DNA from: Gordonia lacunae
Lineage (GTDB): Bacteria; Actinomycetota; Actinomycetes; Mycobacteriales; Mycobacteriaceae
Reading direction: 5' to 3'
Length of the DNA stretch: 64,000 bases
Assembly: GCF_002149015.1 (NCBI RefSeq)
Contig: NZ_NGFO01000018.1
Location: 46,625-110,624, forward strand
Shown here: one piece after another, positions 27,183-36,865 of the stretch
How the letters are laid out: each line of letters starts with the position of its first letter
How positions within the stretch are numbered: the stretch's first letter is position 1
The notes under the pieces: generated by a model
Seen by the model: the letters and a program-made list of their open reading frames with translations, nothing else
What the model was told of the DNA's origin: nothing
Database searches by the model: none
Position numbers and translations under genes: made by a program

Positions 27183-28019
27183 TCAGAGCGAACAGGGCAG
27201 CAGGACGAATCCCGCGATGGTGCAGACGCTTCGGTTGGACAGCTTCCACTTGTTGCCGCTCCACACGAACGTCATCGACCGATTCTGGCTGCCGCGGCCG
27301 ACCACGCTGATCTGCAGCGGCGCGGTCAACGTCGTGCCGCTGACCTGGACGGGTCCGACCATCTGGTAGCTGAGCCCGACGTTGCCGTAGGTCGTGATCG
27401 CGCGGGCGACGAGGTCGATCTGGCGCAGCGCACGCTCACCGCCTTCGAGCTCGGCAGCCCGCGCGGCGCGGCTGCCGTTGGAGTTCATGACGATCCGGAC
27501 CTTGGTGTTGAGCTGGCCCGGGGTCAGCGCGGTGGGTCCGGCGGCGACGGTCTGCTGCGGCGCGGCAGTGGTTCCCGGTGCCGGCGCGGCTTGGCCGGGA
27601 GCCGGTGCGGCGCCCTCACCGGCAGGGCCGACCGGGCCGCCGATGGCCCCGCCGCCCTCGGGCACGTTCTCCGTCGGTGCCGCTGCCGGCGCTCCGGCGG
27701 GTGCGGGCTGGCCCGGGACCGCGCCCGGCTGCTGGCCCGCGATGCCCTGCTGGGGCAACGCGGTCTGCGCGGCACCGAGATTGACGACGGTCGGCTGCGC
27801 GGCGCTGGCAGAGTCGTTGCGCTCGCTCACCACGATACCCACCACACCGATGGTCACGACGATCGCGGAGATGATGGCGGCGACGCCTGCCGACGCCAGC
27901 ACGGTCGGGATGCTGACCCCGCCCGACCGACGCGACGAACCCGCATCCGGTTCGCGGTAGTCGACCCCGGACTGGTAGTCGACCGCCGACGGGTCCTGGT
28001 AGTTGACGTCGTTGCTCAT
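27183..28019 (-). CDS. Membrane-anchored Mtb12-like protein with Pro/Ala/Gly linker
   Basis: 278-aa protein. Residues 1-35 are cytoplasmic and Tyr/Asp-rich; a membrane helix follows (TVLASAGVAAIISAIVVTIG). A low-complexity Ala/Pro/Gly/Gln linker spans roughly 75-165. The C-terminal folded domain starts at ALTPGQLNTKVRIVM and has RAAELEGGERALRQID, TFVWSGNKWKLSN and a terminal Cys pair (SVCTIAGFVLLPCSL). The C-terminal domain resembles the secreted mycobacterial antigen Mtb12. Function unknown. It is 64 bp upstream of the binding lipoprotein and follows an iron box, so a role in iron uptake is suggested by context only. Confidence 0.75.
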   Translation of the reverse strand: MSNDVNYQDPSAVDYQSGVDYREPDAGSSRRSGGVSIPTVLASAGVAAIISAIVVTIGVVGIVVSERNDSASAAQPTVVNLGAAQTALPQQGIAGQQPGAVPGQPAPAGAPAAAPTENVPEGGGAIGGPVGPAGEGAAPAPGQAAPAPGTTAAPQQTVAAGPTALTPGQLNTKVRIVMNSNGSRAARAAELEGGERALRQIDLVARAITTYGNVGLSYQMVGPVQVSGTTLTAPLQISVVGRGSQNRSMTFVWSGNKWKLSNRSVCTIAGFVLLPCSL

Positions 28020-28099
28020 GTTGATCTTTCTCCGTGTATGTCTTCGCCCCCGCCGAGCCGACGGCCACCTGTATCTTGCAGCCCTCGGACATCGGATGA

Positions 28100-28118
28100 C
28101 AAGGCAAGCCTAAGCTCG
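28100..28118. promoter_or_regulatory. IdeR-like iron box 4
   Basis: CAAGGCAAGCCTAAGCTCG matches the IdeR consensus at 14 of 19 positions by hand count. It lies about 80 bp upstream of the Mtb12-like gene on the minus strand and just after the stop of the WS/DGAT gene. It suggests a separate iron-controlled promoter for the Mtb12-like and binding lipoprotein genes. Confidence 0.6.
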
Positions 28119-28126
28119 CTCTCCCG

Positions 28127-29434
28127 TCAGGTCGACGGGAGGGCCTCCCGCAGCACTTCGTCGAGCGTCGCCACGAACCGGTCGGCGTAACCGGGTAGCG
28201 CCTGTGCGTCGGTGACGACGCCGAACGTGGTGGTGTGTCCGAGGATCAAGGTCGTCACCGACAGCGAGTAGCCCGCAAGCGGTGACAACGGCGTCAGTGT
28301 GACGATCGACTTGCCCAGCACCGACCGCACCCGGGAGAAGCCGGGGTTGATGCCGATGTGGATGTCGGGATGCATGTGTGACATCGACGCGTTCACGATC
28401 GCGCGCTGCAGACCCCACAGCGGGGCGCGCGGCAGATCGTCGGCCGCGGCCAGGTACAACTCCGGCTTCCGGGTCGCGATCGTCTCGAGTTCGCTTCGCG
28501 CGCGGCCGATCTGGCGAGCGAGGTCGGGCTCGTTGCCGAGCAGGTTGAGGAGCGCCACGGACACGGCGTTACCGGTGTGCCGGAACTCGTCGTCGAGGGT
28601 CACGGGCAGCGTCACGCGGACGACGTCGGCTTGGGGGGAAGCCGGCGGGTTGAGGCTGATCGCCCGCCCGATGGCGGCGAGCAGGAACTCGTGGACCGTC
28701 GCGTCATTGCGTTTGGCCGCCTTGCGCAGGGTTCGGGTGGAGGCGGAGAAGAGGGCGTACCCACGCTCGCCCGACTTGGTCAGCGCCGGCCAGGCCCGCT
28801 TCTTGCCACCGCCGGCCGCGTGCTGATCACCGTAGGCGGCCTTCGCCTCTTTCAGCTCCTCGGGATCGATGCCGCTGATCCGGAAGCGCGGGCTGGTGGC
28901 GAACCGCTCGAACTCGGCCAGATCCGCGGGCTCGCCGTCGGCGAGGAGCGCGGCGAACGCGGCGCCGGCGATCCCGTCGGAGACGCTGTGGTGCACTCGC
29001 AACAGGACCCACTGTCCGACACCCTCGGCACCGGCCGACGGGGTGAACAGCGTGATGTCCCAGAACGGACGCGGGCGAGGCAGCGGCGACTCGAGGAGCT
29101 TGGTCACCCGACGCTGCAGGTGCGCGCGGTCGGTGAACCCCAGCTCGGTCACGTGCTCGCCGGCGTCCCAGCTGTCGTCGGCGAGCACCACCTCGGGCTT
29201 GCGCCAGCGCCCGTTACGGATTCCCAGCCGAAAGATCTCGAACAGTCCGGACCGCTCGCGGACCCGCGCCCGCACCTCGTCGACGCCGAGCAGGTCGCCG
29301 TCACCCTCGAGCTGCAGGATCATCGACCAGTGCATCGGTGCGCTGTCGGAGTCCATGTGCAGGTAGGTGTGGTCGGGAGGCGCGAGTTCGGTGACGCGCG
29401 CATCGACCGGTGCCTGGCTGGCTGGGCTGTTCAT
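28127..29434 (-). CDS. WS/DGAT-family O-acyltransferase in the siderophore operon
   Basis: 435-aa wax-ester-synthase/diacylglycerol-acyltransferase-type protein. The N-terminus has PPDHTYLHMDSDSAPMHWSM; the catalytic motif HHSVSDG is at about residues 150-156, after PRPRPFWDITLF. The C-terminal domain lacks the usual SNVPGP motif (NPGFS instead). Family members use acyl-CoA to esterify alcohols; the fold is also related to condensation domains. It follows the acyl-ACP dehydrogenase gene by 40 bp, so it may acylate, or condense, a siderophore intermediate. Ordinary storage-lipid synthesis remains possible. Confidence 0.82.
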   Translation of the reverse strand: MNSPASQAPVDARVTELAPPDHTYLHMDSDSAPMHWSMILQLEGDGDLLGVDEVRARVRERSGLFEIFRLGIRNGRWRKPEVVLADDSWDAGEHVTELGFTDRAHLQRRVTKLLESPLPRPRPFWDITLFTPSAGAEGVGQWVLLRVHHSVSDGIAGAAFAALLADGEPADLAEFERFATSPRFRISGIDPEELKEAKAAYGDQHAAGGGKKRAWPALTKSGERGYALFSASTRTLRKAAKRNDATVHEFLLAAIGRAISLNPPASPQADVVRVTLPVTLDDEFRHTGNAVSVALLNLLGNEPDLARQIGRARSELETIATRKPELYLAAADDLPRAPLWGLQRAIVNASMSHMHPDIHIGINPGFSRVRSVLGKSIVTLTPLSPLAGYSLSVTTLILGHTTTFGVVTDAQALPGYADRFVATLDEVLREALPST

Positions 29435-29474
29435 GTGTGGACCGCCTGGTGGGTGGGAGGGTGTCTCGGGTGCT

Positions 29475-30656
29475 TCAGGACGCCGGCGAACCGGGGCCGT
29501 GGAGTTCGGGATCGACGAACATGGCCTGGTATCGCGCGGTGTCGGGCTTCATCGCCGCGGCGACGAGCTCCCACAGCACCTCGTCGGTGCCGCCGCCGAC
29601 ACGGGCCAGTTTCATGTCCCGCCACCACCGGCCGATCGGGGTCTCGGTCTCGAGGTAGCCGATCCCGCCGAAGATGTGCAGGCACTCCGACGCGACCTCC
29701 TCACCGAGATTGGCGGCCGTCGCCTTCAGCGCCGCGGCGGTGCGGAGGTTGATCTTGCCTTCGGCGGCGACGCCGGCGAGCGAGTACCGCAGGACGTCGA
29801 CCCTGGCCTGCAGATCGGCGACGCGCAGGCGTAGAGCCTGGTGATCGTAGAGCTTCTTGCCGAACTGGGTGCGCTCCATCATTCGGGCGAGCGTCACCCC
29901 GATCATCACCTCGCAGGCGGCGGCGATCTGCGCGGCCACCGAGTACCGCTCGTGCGCCAGTCCCCAGCTGATGATCGCCAGGCCGGTCCCCGGCCGGGCG
30001 ATGAGCGCCTCGTCCGGAATCCAGGCGTCGATCGTGACCGGCGCGGTGTCGAGTGGTCCGGCGCCCAGCTTCTGGTACGGCTCACCCACCGTGACCGACT
30101 CGATCGGCACCGCGGCCAGGGCGACGTTGCCGCCCACATCAGGACCGTCCTCGGACCCGCGGCAGACCACGAACACGTGATCCGCGATCGGCGAGAGCGA
30201 CACGAACTTCTTGTGCCCGACGACTCGAAAGCCGCCGTCCTCCGGGAAGATCCGGGTCTCGGAGTTCTGCAGATCCGACCCGCCCTGCTCCTCGGAGGCC
30301 CCGATGCACAGCACGGTCTCAGCGGTCAGCGCACGCTGGGCCAGATCCTTGAGGTAATCGTTGCGGCCGAAGCGGCGGAGAATCGCGATGGCCGAGTCGT
30401 GCAGGCTCACCCCCACCCCGATCGCCGCGGAGCCGAGCGCACCGAGGTGGGCGCCCAGCGCGAAATGATCGTGAAGGTCGGTGAACTTGCGGTCCTCCCA
30501 CTTCCGGACGAAGACGCCTTCGGACCCGAGATGCTCGAGAAGGGGCCGTGGGAACCGGTGATCCCGTTCAGCCTGCGCCGTCCACGATGTCACCCGCTCG
30601 TCGAACGCGGCGTCGAGCAGTTCGGCGTACGTCTGCACCGGTGTGTCCACACTCAT
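29475..30656 (-). CDS. Acyl-ACP/acyl-CoA dehydrogenase, MbtN/FadE14-like
   Basis: 393-aa flavin dehydrogenase. The N-terminal helical domain is followed by [19 protein letters not shown] (flavin and substrate loop) and the C-terminal [20 protein letters not shown] and [12 protein letters not shown], the catalytic-base region. The locus pairs it with an ACP (18 bp downstream stop-to-start on the same strand) and a fatty-acyl-AMP ligase. This equals the mycobacterial mbtL-mbtM-mbtN set that makes the alpha,beta-unsaturated acyl chain of mycobactin. Length is normal and no truncation is seen. Confidence 0.88.
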   Translation of the reverse strand: MSVDTPVQTYAELLDAAFDERVTSWTAQAERDHRFPRPLLEHLGSEGVFVRKWEDRKFTDLHDHFALGAHLGALGSAAIGVGVSLHDSAIAILRRFGRNDYLKDLAQRALTAETVLCIGASEEQGGSDLQNSETRIFPEDGGFRVVGHKKFVSLSPIADHVFVVCRGSEDGPDVGGNVALAAVPIESVTVGEPYQKLGAGPLDTAPVTIDAWIPDEALIARPGTGLAIISWGLAHERYSVAAQIAAACEVMIGVTLARMMERTQFGKKLYDHQALRLRVADLQARVDVLRYSLAGVAAEGKINLRTAAALKATAANLGEEVASECLHIFGGIGYLETETPIGRWWRDMKLARVGGGTDEVLWELVAAAMKPDTARYQAMFVDPELHGPGSPAS

Positions 30657-30673
30657 GTCGGCTCTCCGTCGTC

Positions 30674-30922
30674 TCAGGCGGGGGTGCCGGCCTTCGACCG
30701 GATGAGGTCCTCGAGGTCACCGACGGTCTTGGACTCGAAGAGCTCCCGCTCCGACAGCTTCACGCCGAGACGCTCCTCGATCGCCACCACGCCGATGGCA
30801 AAAGCCACCGAATCCAGCCCCAGGTCGTCGATCAGCTTCGAGTCGCGGCTGACGTCCCCCAGCGCGAGGTCGAGGTCTTCTTCGAGGATGCCGCGCAGGG
30901 CTTCGGTGATGTGGTCGGACAT
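30674..30922 (-). CDS. Acyl carrier protein, MbtL-like
   Basis: 82-aa acidic carrier protein. The phosphopantetheine site is GLDSVAF with the serine at about residue 37, within an overall helix pattern [31 protein letters not shown]. It would carry the fatty acyl chain from the FAAL to the N-acyltransferase. ATG 30922 is chosen; the long frame upstream runs through the salicylate synthase gene and is a shadow. It lies 46 bp downstream of that gene. Confidence 0.9.
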   Translation of the reverse strand: MSDHITEALRGILEEDLDLALGDVSRDSKLIDDLGLDSVAFAIGVVAIEERLGVKLSERELFESKTVGDLEDLIRSKAGTPA

Positions 30923-30968
30923 GTGGTGACTCCTGAGATGGGGGTGTTCGGTCGAAAGTATCGGGTGA

Positions 30969-32309
30969 TCAGCGCGGAACCACGTACGGGGCGACGCTGC
31001 CGAGCTTCTCGCAGGTCTCGGTGAACTCGCGCTCCGGGGTGGACTGCGCGACGATCCCGGCACCTGCGCGCAGCCACGCACCGTCCCCGGAGGAGAAGAT
31101 GGTGCGCAGCGCGAGGGTGGCCTCGAGCTCCCCGGTCGATGCCGCGGTGAGGATCGCACCGGAGTACAGGCCACGACGCCGCGGTTCCAGGCGGTCGATG
31201 GCCTCGACTGCCGGAGTCTTGGGAATCCCCGACGCGGTGATCGACGGGAAGACGACTTCGAGTGCACGCCAAGGTGATTCGTGATCCGCGAGAGTTCCGC
31301 GCACGGTCGAGGCGAGATGTTGCACGCTGCCTCGTTCGCGGACCTCCATGAACTCGCTCACGGCGGTGGTGTCGTCGGCCGCGATCGACGAGATCTCGTC
31401 GAAGCAGGCACGCACCGACATGGCGTGTTCGGCGATCTCCTTGGCATCCGACAGCAGGTCGGCGCGGGCCGCCGCGTCCTGATCCGCCGAGACGCCGAAA
31501 GCCCTTGTGCCGGCCAGCGGTTCGGTCACCACGGTCCGATCGTCGTGCACGGCGACGACGAGCTCGGGGCTGAAGCCGGCGGCCTGCAGGTCGCCGAGCG
31601 AGAGCAGGTAGCTACGGGCGGGATTGTTGTCGGCGCGACCACGCGCATAGGTCGCGGGGATGTCCACGTCGAACGGGATGTCGACGGCGCGCGAAAGGAT
31701 CACCTTCTGATACCGGCCGGCTTCGATCTCGGCGACAGCGGTCGCCACCCGGCCGCGGTAGTCATCCGGGTCGGACTGGACATCGACCGGTCGGGACTGG
31801 GCCGAAACTGTTGCTTGCGCGGCGATCTCGAGGAGACGACGGGCGCGATCGGCGTCGACGGACCCGGTGTCGACCCCGTCGGCATCGACGGTCACCTCGA
31901 ACTCGGGGACGATGAGGTGCGCCAGGACGGTGTCGTCCGGAACACGGTCGAGGATGCCGTGATACGGCGCGCAGAAGTCGAAACCGACCCAGCCGTAGAC
32001 CCGCCAGTCCGGGATCGACAGCGAAGCGGTCGCGGCGGCGAGGGCGTCGGCGGGGTCGCCGTGCCACGGCGTCGTCGTCCGGTCACCCGCATCGTCGACG
32101 ATGACCTCGCTTCGTGTGACGACGACCCGAGCACGGACGCCGGCCGCGAAGGTCCATCGCCGGTCACGCTCGTAGACGACATGATCGCCGAACTCGCCGG
32201 AACCCGCCCACGCCGCCGTGATCCGTGCGGCGTCGGACTCACCCAGCGGCGAGGCAGGCGCGAGCAGATCGACGAACTGCGCGGCGTGCGATTCGGTTGT
32301 CAGCGACAT
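30969..32309 (-). CDS. Salicylate synthase, MbtI-like
   Basis: 446-aa chorismate-utilising enzyme that makes salicylate through isochorismate. Hallmarks are YQKVILSRAV with the general-base lysine, EPLAGTRAFG, KEIAEHAMSVR, FMEVRERGSVQHLASTVRG, FPSITASGIPK, RRRGLYSGAI and the C-terminal AGAGIVAQSTPEREFTETCEK. The last segments match MbtI closely from memory, which separates it from plain isochorismate synthase. ATG 32309 is preferred, with GGAGGAA about 8 bases upstream; the longer frame starts at 32345. First gene of the minus-strand operon. Confidence 0.93.
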   Translation of the reverse strand: MSLTTESHAAQFVDLLAPASPLGESDAARITAAWAGSGEFGDHVVYERDRRWTFAAGVRARVVVTRSEVIVDDAGDRTTTPWHGDPADALAAATASLSIPDWRVYGWVGFDFCAPYHGILDRVPDDTVLAHLIVPEFEVTVDADGVDTGSVDADRARRLLEIAAQATVSAQSRPVDVQSDPDDYRGRVATAVAEIEAGRYQKVILSRAVDIPFDVDIPATYARGRADNNPARSYLLSLGDLQAAGFSPELVVAVHDDRTVVTEPLAGTRAFGVSADQDAAARADLLSDAKEIAEHAMSVRACFDEISSIAADDTTAVSEFMEVRERGSVQHLASTVRGTLADHESPWRALEVVFPSITASGIPKTPAVEAIDRLEPRRRGLYSGAILTAASTGELEATLALRTIFSSGDGAWLRAGAGIVAQSTPEREFTETCEKLGSVAPYVVPR

Positions 32310-32358
32310 GTCCTTCGTTCCTCCGGTCCTGATGCACTCGAGCACCGATGATCATAGG

Positions 32359-32377
32359 GAATCTTAGGGCAGCCTAA
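32359..32377. promoter_or_regulatory. IdeR-like iron box 5
   Basis: GAATCTTAGGGCAGCCTAA matches at 13 of 19 positions and contains perfect TTAGG/CCTAA arms around GCAG. It lies 50 bp upstream of the salicylate synthase ATG, in the divergent spacer shared with the salicyl-AMP ligase gene. Confidence 0.7.
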
Positions 32378-32429
32378 TCAAACAACCCCCCACGGGTCGA
32401 GAGCGGATGCGCCGTCCCGTATCGACCGG

Positions 32430-32448
32430 TAAGGTTACCCTATCCTGG
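32430..32448. promoter_or_regulatory. IdeR-like iron box 6
   Basis: TAAGGTTACCCTATCCTGG matches the consensus at 15 of 19 positions with a perfect left half. It ends 18 bp before the salicyl-AMP ligase ATG at 32467, so bound IdeR would block transcription or initiation directly. It also argues against the longer frame starting at 32407. Confidence 0.75.
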
Positions 32449-32466
32449 CTGTGTTTGAATGAACTC

Positions 32467-34128
32467 ATGCCGACGCACCTCGACCACGTGACCGATCTGC
32501 TCGACGGTTTCACCCCTCACGCCGACGCGCAGGCCCAGAACTACCGGGCAGCGGGGGTCTTCCTCGGCCGCCCGCTCGTCGCGGCCCTCGACCTCGCCGC
32601 CGAGCGCTCCCCCGATGCCCCCGCGGTGACCGACGCCTCCACCGACGGTCCACGCACGCTCACCTACGCCGAGTTCCGCGCCGCCACCCTTCGCCGGGCC
32701 GCCGGATTCGTCGATGCCGGCCTGCGGCCCGCCCAACGAGTCGTGCTGCAGCTCAACAACTCCCTCGACTTCGCCGTGACCCTGTTCGGCCTCCTGCGCG
32801 CGGGGATCGTGCCGGTGATGACGCTGCCCGCGCACCGGATCACCGAGATCGCCCATCTCGCGGCCGGCGCGGGCGCGGTCGCCTACATCGGCGAGGACGG
32901 CCGCCGCGGGTTTGACTTCCGAGACCTCGCGGCCGATCTGCAGTCGCGGGTGCCCGACGTCACCCAGGTCTTCATCTCCGGCGATCCGGGCCGGTTCGCG
33001 GCACTGCCCGACGCCGAGACCGCGCTCCCCGACGACCCCGACCCAGCACTGCCCGCGCTGTTCCTGGTCTCGGGGGGAACCACCGGCCTGCCCAAACTCA
33101 TCGCGCGCACCCACGACGACTACGACCTCAACGCCCGTCTGTCGGCCGACATCGCCGGTCTCACCGCCGACGACACCTACCTCGTCGCACTGCCCGCCGC
33201 CCACAACTTCCCGTTGAGCTGCCCGGGAATCCTCGGCGTGCTCGGCGTCGGCGGACACGTCGTGTTCGCCGACAACCCCAGTCCGGACAACACCTTCGAC
33301 CTCATCGAACGGCACCGGGTCACCGTGACCGCACTCGTGCCCGCCCTCGCGCAACTCTGGTGTGCGGCAACCGAGTGGGAGCCCGCGGACATCAGTTCGC
33401 TGCGCCTGCTGCAGGTGGGCGGCGCCAAGCTGGCCCAGCCCGACGCCGTCGCCCTCGACGCGGCACTCGGTGATGTCGTCCAGCAGGTGTTCGGCATGGC
33501 CGAAGGCCTGATCTGTTACACCCGTCCCGGCGAACCGCGCGACCTGGTCCACCAGGTCCAGGGTTCACCGATGTCCGAACTCGACGAGGTTCGGGTGGTC
33601 GACGAAGACGGGGCCGACGTCCCCGACGGCGTCGAAGGCGAACTGCTGGTGCGCGGGCCGTACACGATCCGCGGGTACTACCGCGCCGCGGCGCACAACG
33701 AGAAGTCGTTCACACCGGACGGGTTCTATCGTTCCGGCGACAAGGTCACGAGGCTGGCGTCGGGCCACCTCGCCGTGACCGGACGCATCAAGGACACCAT
33801 CGTGCGCGCCGGCGAGAACGTCGCCGCGGACGACGTCGAGGAGAACCTCCTCGCGCACGACTCGGTGCGGCAGGTCGCCGTGGTCGGCCTCCCCGACGAC
33901 GCGCTCGGCGAGAAGATCTGCGCGGCCGTGGTGCTCTCGCACGAGCACCCCCCGGCCCAGCCGCTCGAACTCGCGATGATCCGGACTTTTCTGGCCGAGC
34001 GCGGACTGGCTTCGTTCAAGCTGCCCGATGTGGTCCGCGTAGTGACCACGCTCCCGGTCACCGCGGTCGGCAAGATCGACAAAAAGGTGCTCCGCGAGAC
34101 GCTGCTGGCGGGCCCGCCCACGTCGTGA
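32467..34128 (+). CDS. Salicyl-AMP ligase (aryl acid adenylating enzyme, MbtA/EntE-type)
   Basis: 553-aa free-standing adenylation enzyme. The P-loop region is LVSGGTTGLPKLIARTHDDY, followed by VFGMAEGLICYTRPG, GFYRSGDKVTRL, TGRIKDTIVRAGENV and the C-terminal Lys in TAVGKIDKKVL. These are features of salicylate and 2,3-dihydroxybenzoate ligases; the neighbouring salicylate synthase selects salicylate. It activates the acid and loads it on the aryl carrier domain(s) of the NRPS. No clear Shine-Dalgarno sequence precedes the ATG. Confidence 0.92.
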   Translation: MPTHLDHVTDLLDGFTPHADAQAQNYRAAGVFLGRPLVAALDLAAERSPDAPAVTDASTDGPRTLTYAEFRAATLRRAAGFVDAGLRPAQRVVLQLNNSLDFAVTLFGLLRAGIVPVMTLPAHRITEIAHLAAGAGAVAYIGEDGRRGFDFRDLAADLQSRVPDVTQVFISGDPGRFAALPDAETALPDDPDPALPALFLVSGGTTGLPKLIARTHDDYDLNARLSADIAGLTADDTYLVALPAAHNFPLSCPGILGVLGVGGHVVFADNPSPDNTFDLIERHRVTVTALVPALAQLWCAATEWEPADISSLRLLQVGGAKLAQPDAVALDAALGDVVQQVFGMAEGLICYTRPGEPRDLVHQVQGSPMSELDEVRVVDEDGADVPDGVEGELLVRGPYTIRGYYRAAAHNEKSFTPDGFYRSGDKVTRLASGHLAVTGRIKDTIVRAGENVAADDVEENLLAHDSVRQVAVVGLPDDALGEKICAAVVLSHEHPPAQPLELAMIRTFLAERGLASFKLPDVVRVVTTLPVTAVGKIDKKVLRETLLAGPPTS

Positions 34129-34508
34129 TGAGGTGCGGGGAGCGCAAGCGACCCCCATTGCTCCCTAATCCGAAAGAACCGTATGACCCCTGCTCCCTGA
34201 GGAGCGCCCGGAGCTTGCGGAGGGCGCGTCACGAAGGGTCTTGGCGAGACGAGCTTGCGAGACCCTTCGTGACGCTCGCAAGCTCGCTCCTCAGGGAGCA
34301 GTGAATGTGGTCGCGCACCGAGCACGACGGTTGTTTCGTAGTCCACGACGGCCGCCGGGCCGCAGAAACTGAGGTGCGAGGAGCGCAAGCGACGAGCCAC
34401 GAAGGGTAGGCGAGGCACGTCACCATGCCCTTCGTGGCTCGCTTCGCTCGCACCTCAGGGAGCGGAGGCGGGCTCGCTTTCTCCCTCAGGGGCAAGTCGA
34501 CACGCGGC
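34129..34508. repeat. Intergenic region filled by inverted family A repeats
   Basis: 380 bp without a gene. 34191-34300 holds a long imperfect inverted repeat: TGCTCCCTGAGGAGC at the left, its complement ending at 34300, with CACGAAGGGTC and GACCCTTCGTG facing inside. 34370-34457 is a second one with perfect 13-bp arms GAGCCACGAAGGG (34394-34406) and its complement (34428-34440). Both can form large hairpins and may end transcription of the convergent salicyl-AMP ligase and GNAT genes. Confidence 0.85.
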
Positions 34509-34856
34509 TCACACCGGCGCGAGGGTCACGATCCCGGGATGGCTGTCGAGGTAGCGCTTGGTGAACGTGCACACCGGTCGGAGACGGGCACCCTGCTCGC
34601 GGGTGTAGTGCACCACGGTGCGGGTGAGGCGGGTGGCGAGTCCGTGTCCGCTGTATTCGTCGTAGAGCACGGTGTGCAGCACGGTGATGGTGGTCTGACC
34701 GTCGACCGTCTCGGTCGAGTAGCCGAGTACGCCGACCAGGTCGCCGGCGACCCAGAGCTCGAACCGGTCACGGTCGGGGTTGTGCACCACCTGCGAGATC
34801 TGTTGCAGAATCGACTTCGCCGACTGTGGTGGTCGCTGACGATGCTTACGTAGCAC
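34509..34856 (-). CDS. Small GNAT-like acetyltransferase (GCN5-related, YjdJ type)
   Basis: 115-aa protein of the short GNAT subgroup. Visible are the sheet FELWVAGDLVGVLGYS, LHTVLYDEYSGHGLATRLT with the GHGLA acetyl-CoA loop, and PVCTFTKRYLDSHP at the end. Target unknown. GTG 34856 is chosen because GAGGAGG lies five bases upstream; a longer frame to 35066 crosses the thiC leader region and is basic and low-complexity, so it is not likely coding. Confidence 0.8.
   Translation of the reverse strand: MLRKHRQRPPQSAKSILQQISQVVHNPDRDRFELWVAGDLVGVLGYSTETVDGQTTITVLHTVLYDEYSGHGLATRLTRTVVHYTREQGARLRPVCTFTKRYLDSHPGIVTLAPV

Positions 34857-36864
<2,008 letters not shown>

Positions 36865-36865
<1 letters not shown>

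Noticed and set aside
30923..31267. Extension of the ACP frame into the salicylate synthase gene
   Set aside because: The extra residues are a frame shadow of the salicylate synthase, which overlaps it completely and has clear family motifs.
30969..32309. Plain isochorismate synthase leading to 2,3-dihydroxybenzoate
   Set aside because: The C-terminal motifs fit salicylate synthase MbtI, and no isochorismatase or dehydrogenase (EntB/EntA) gene is in the locus.
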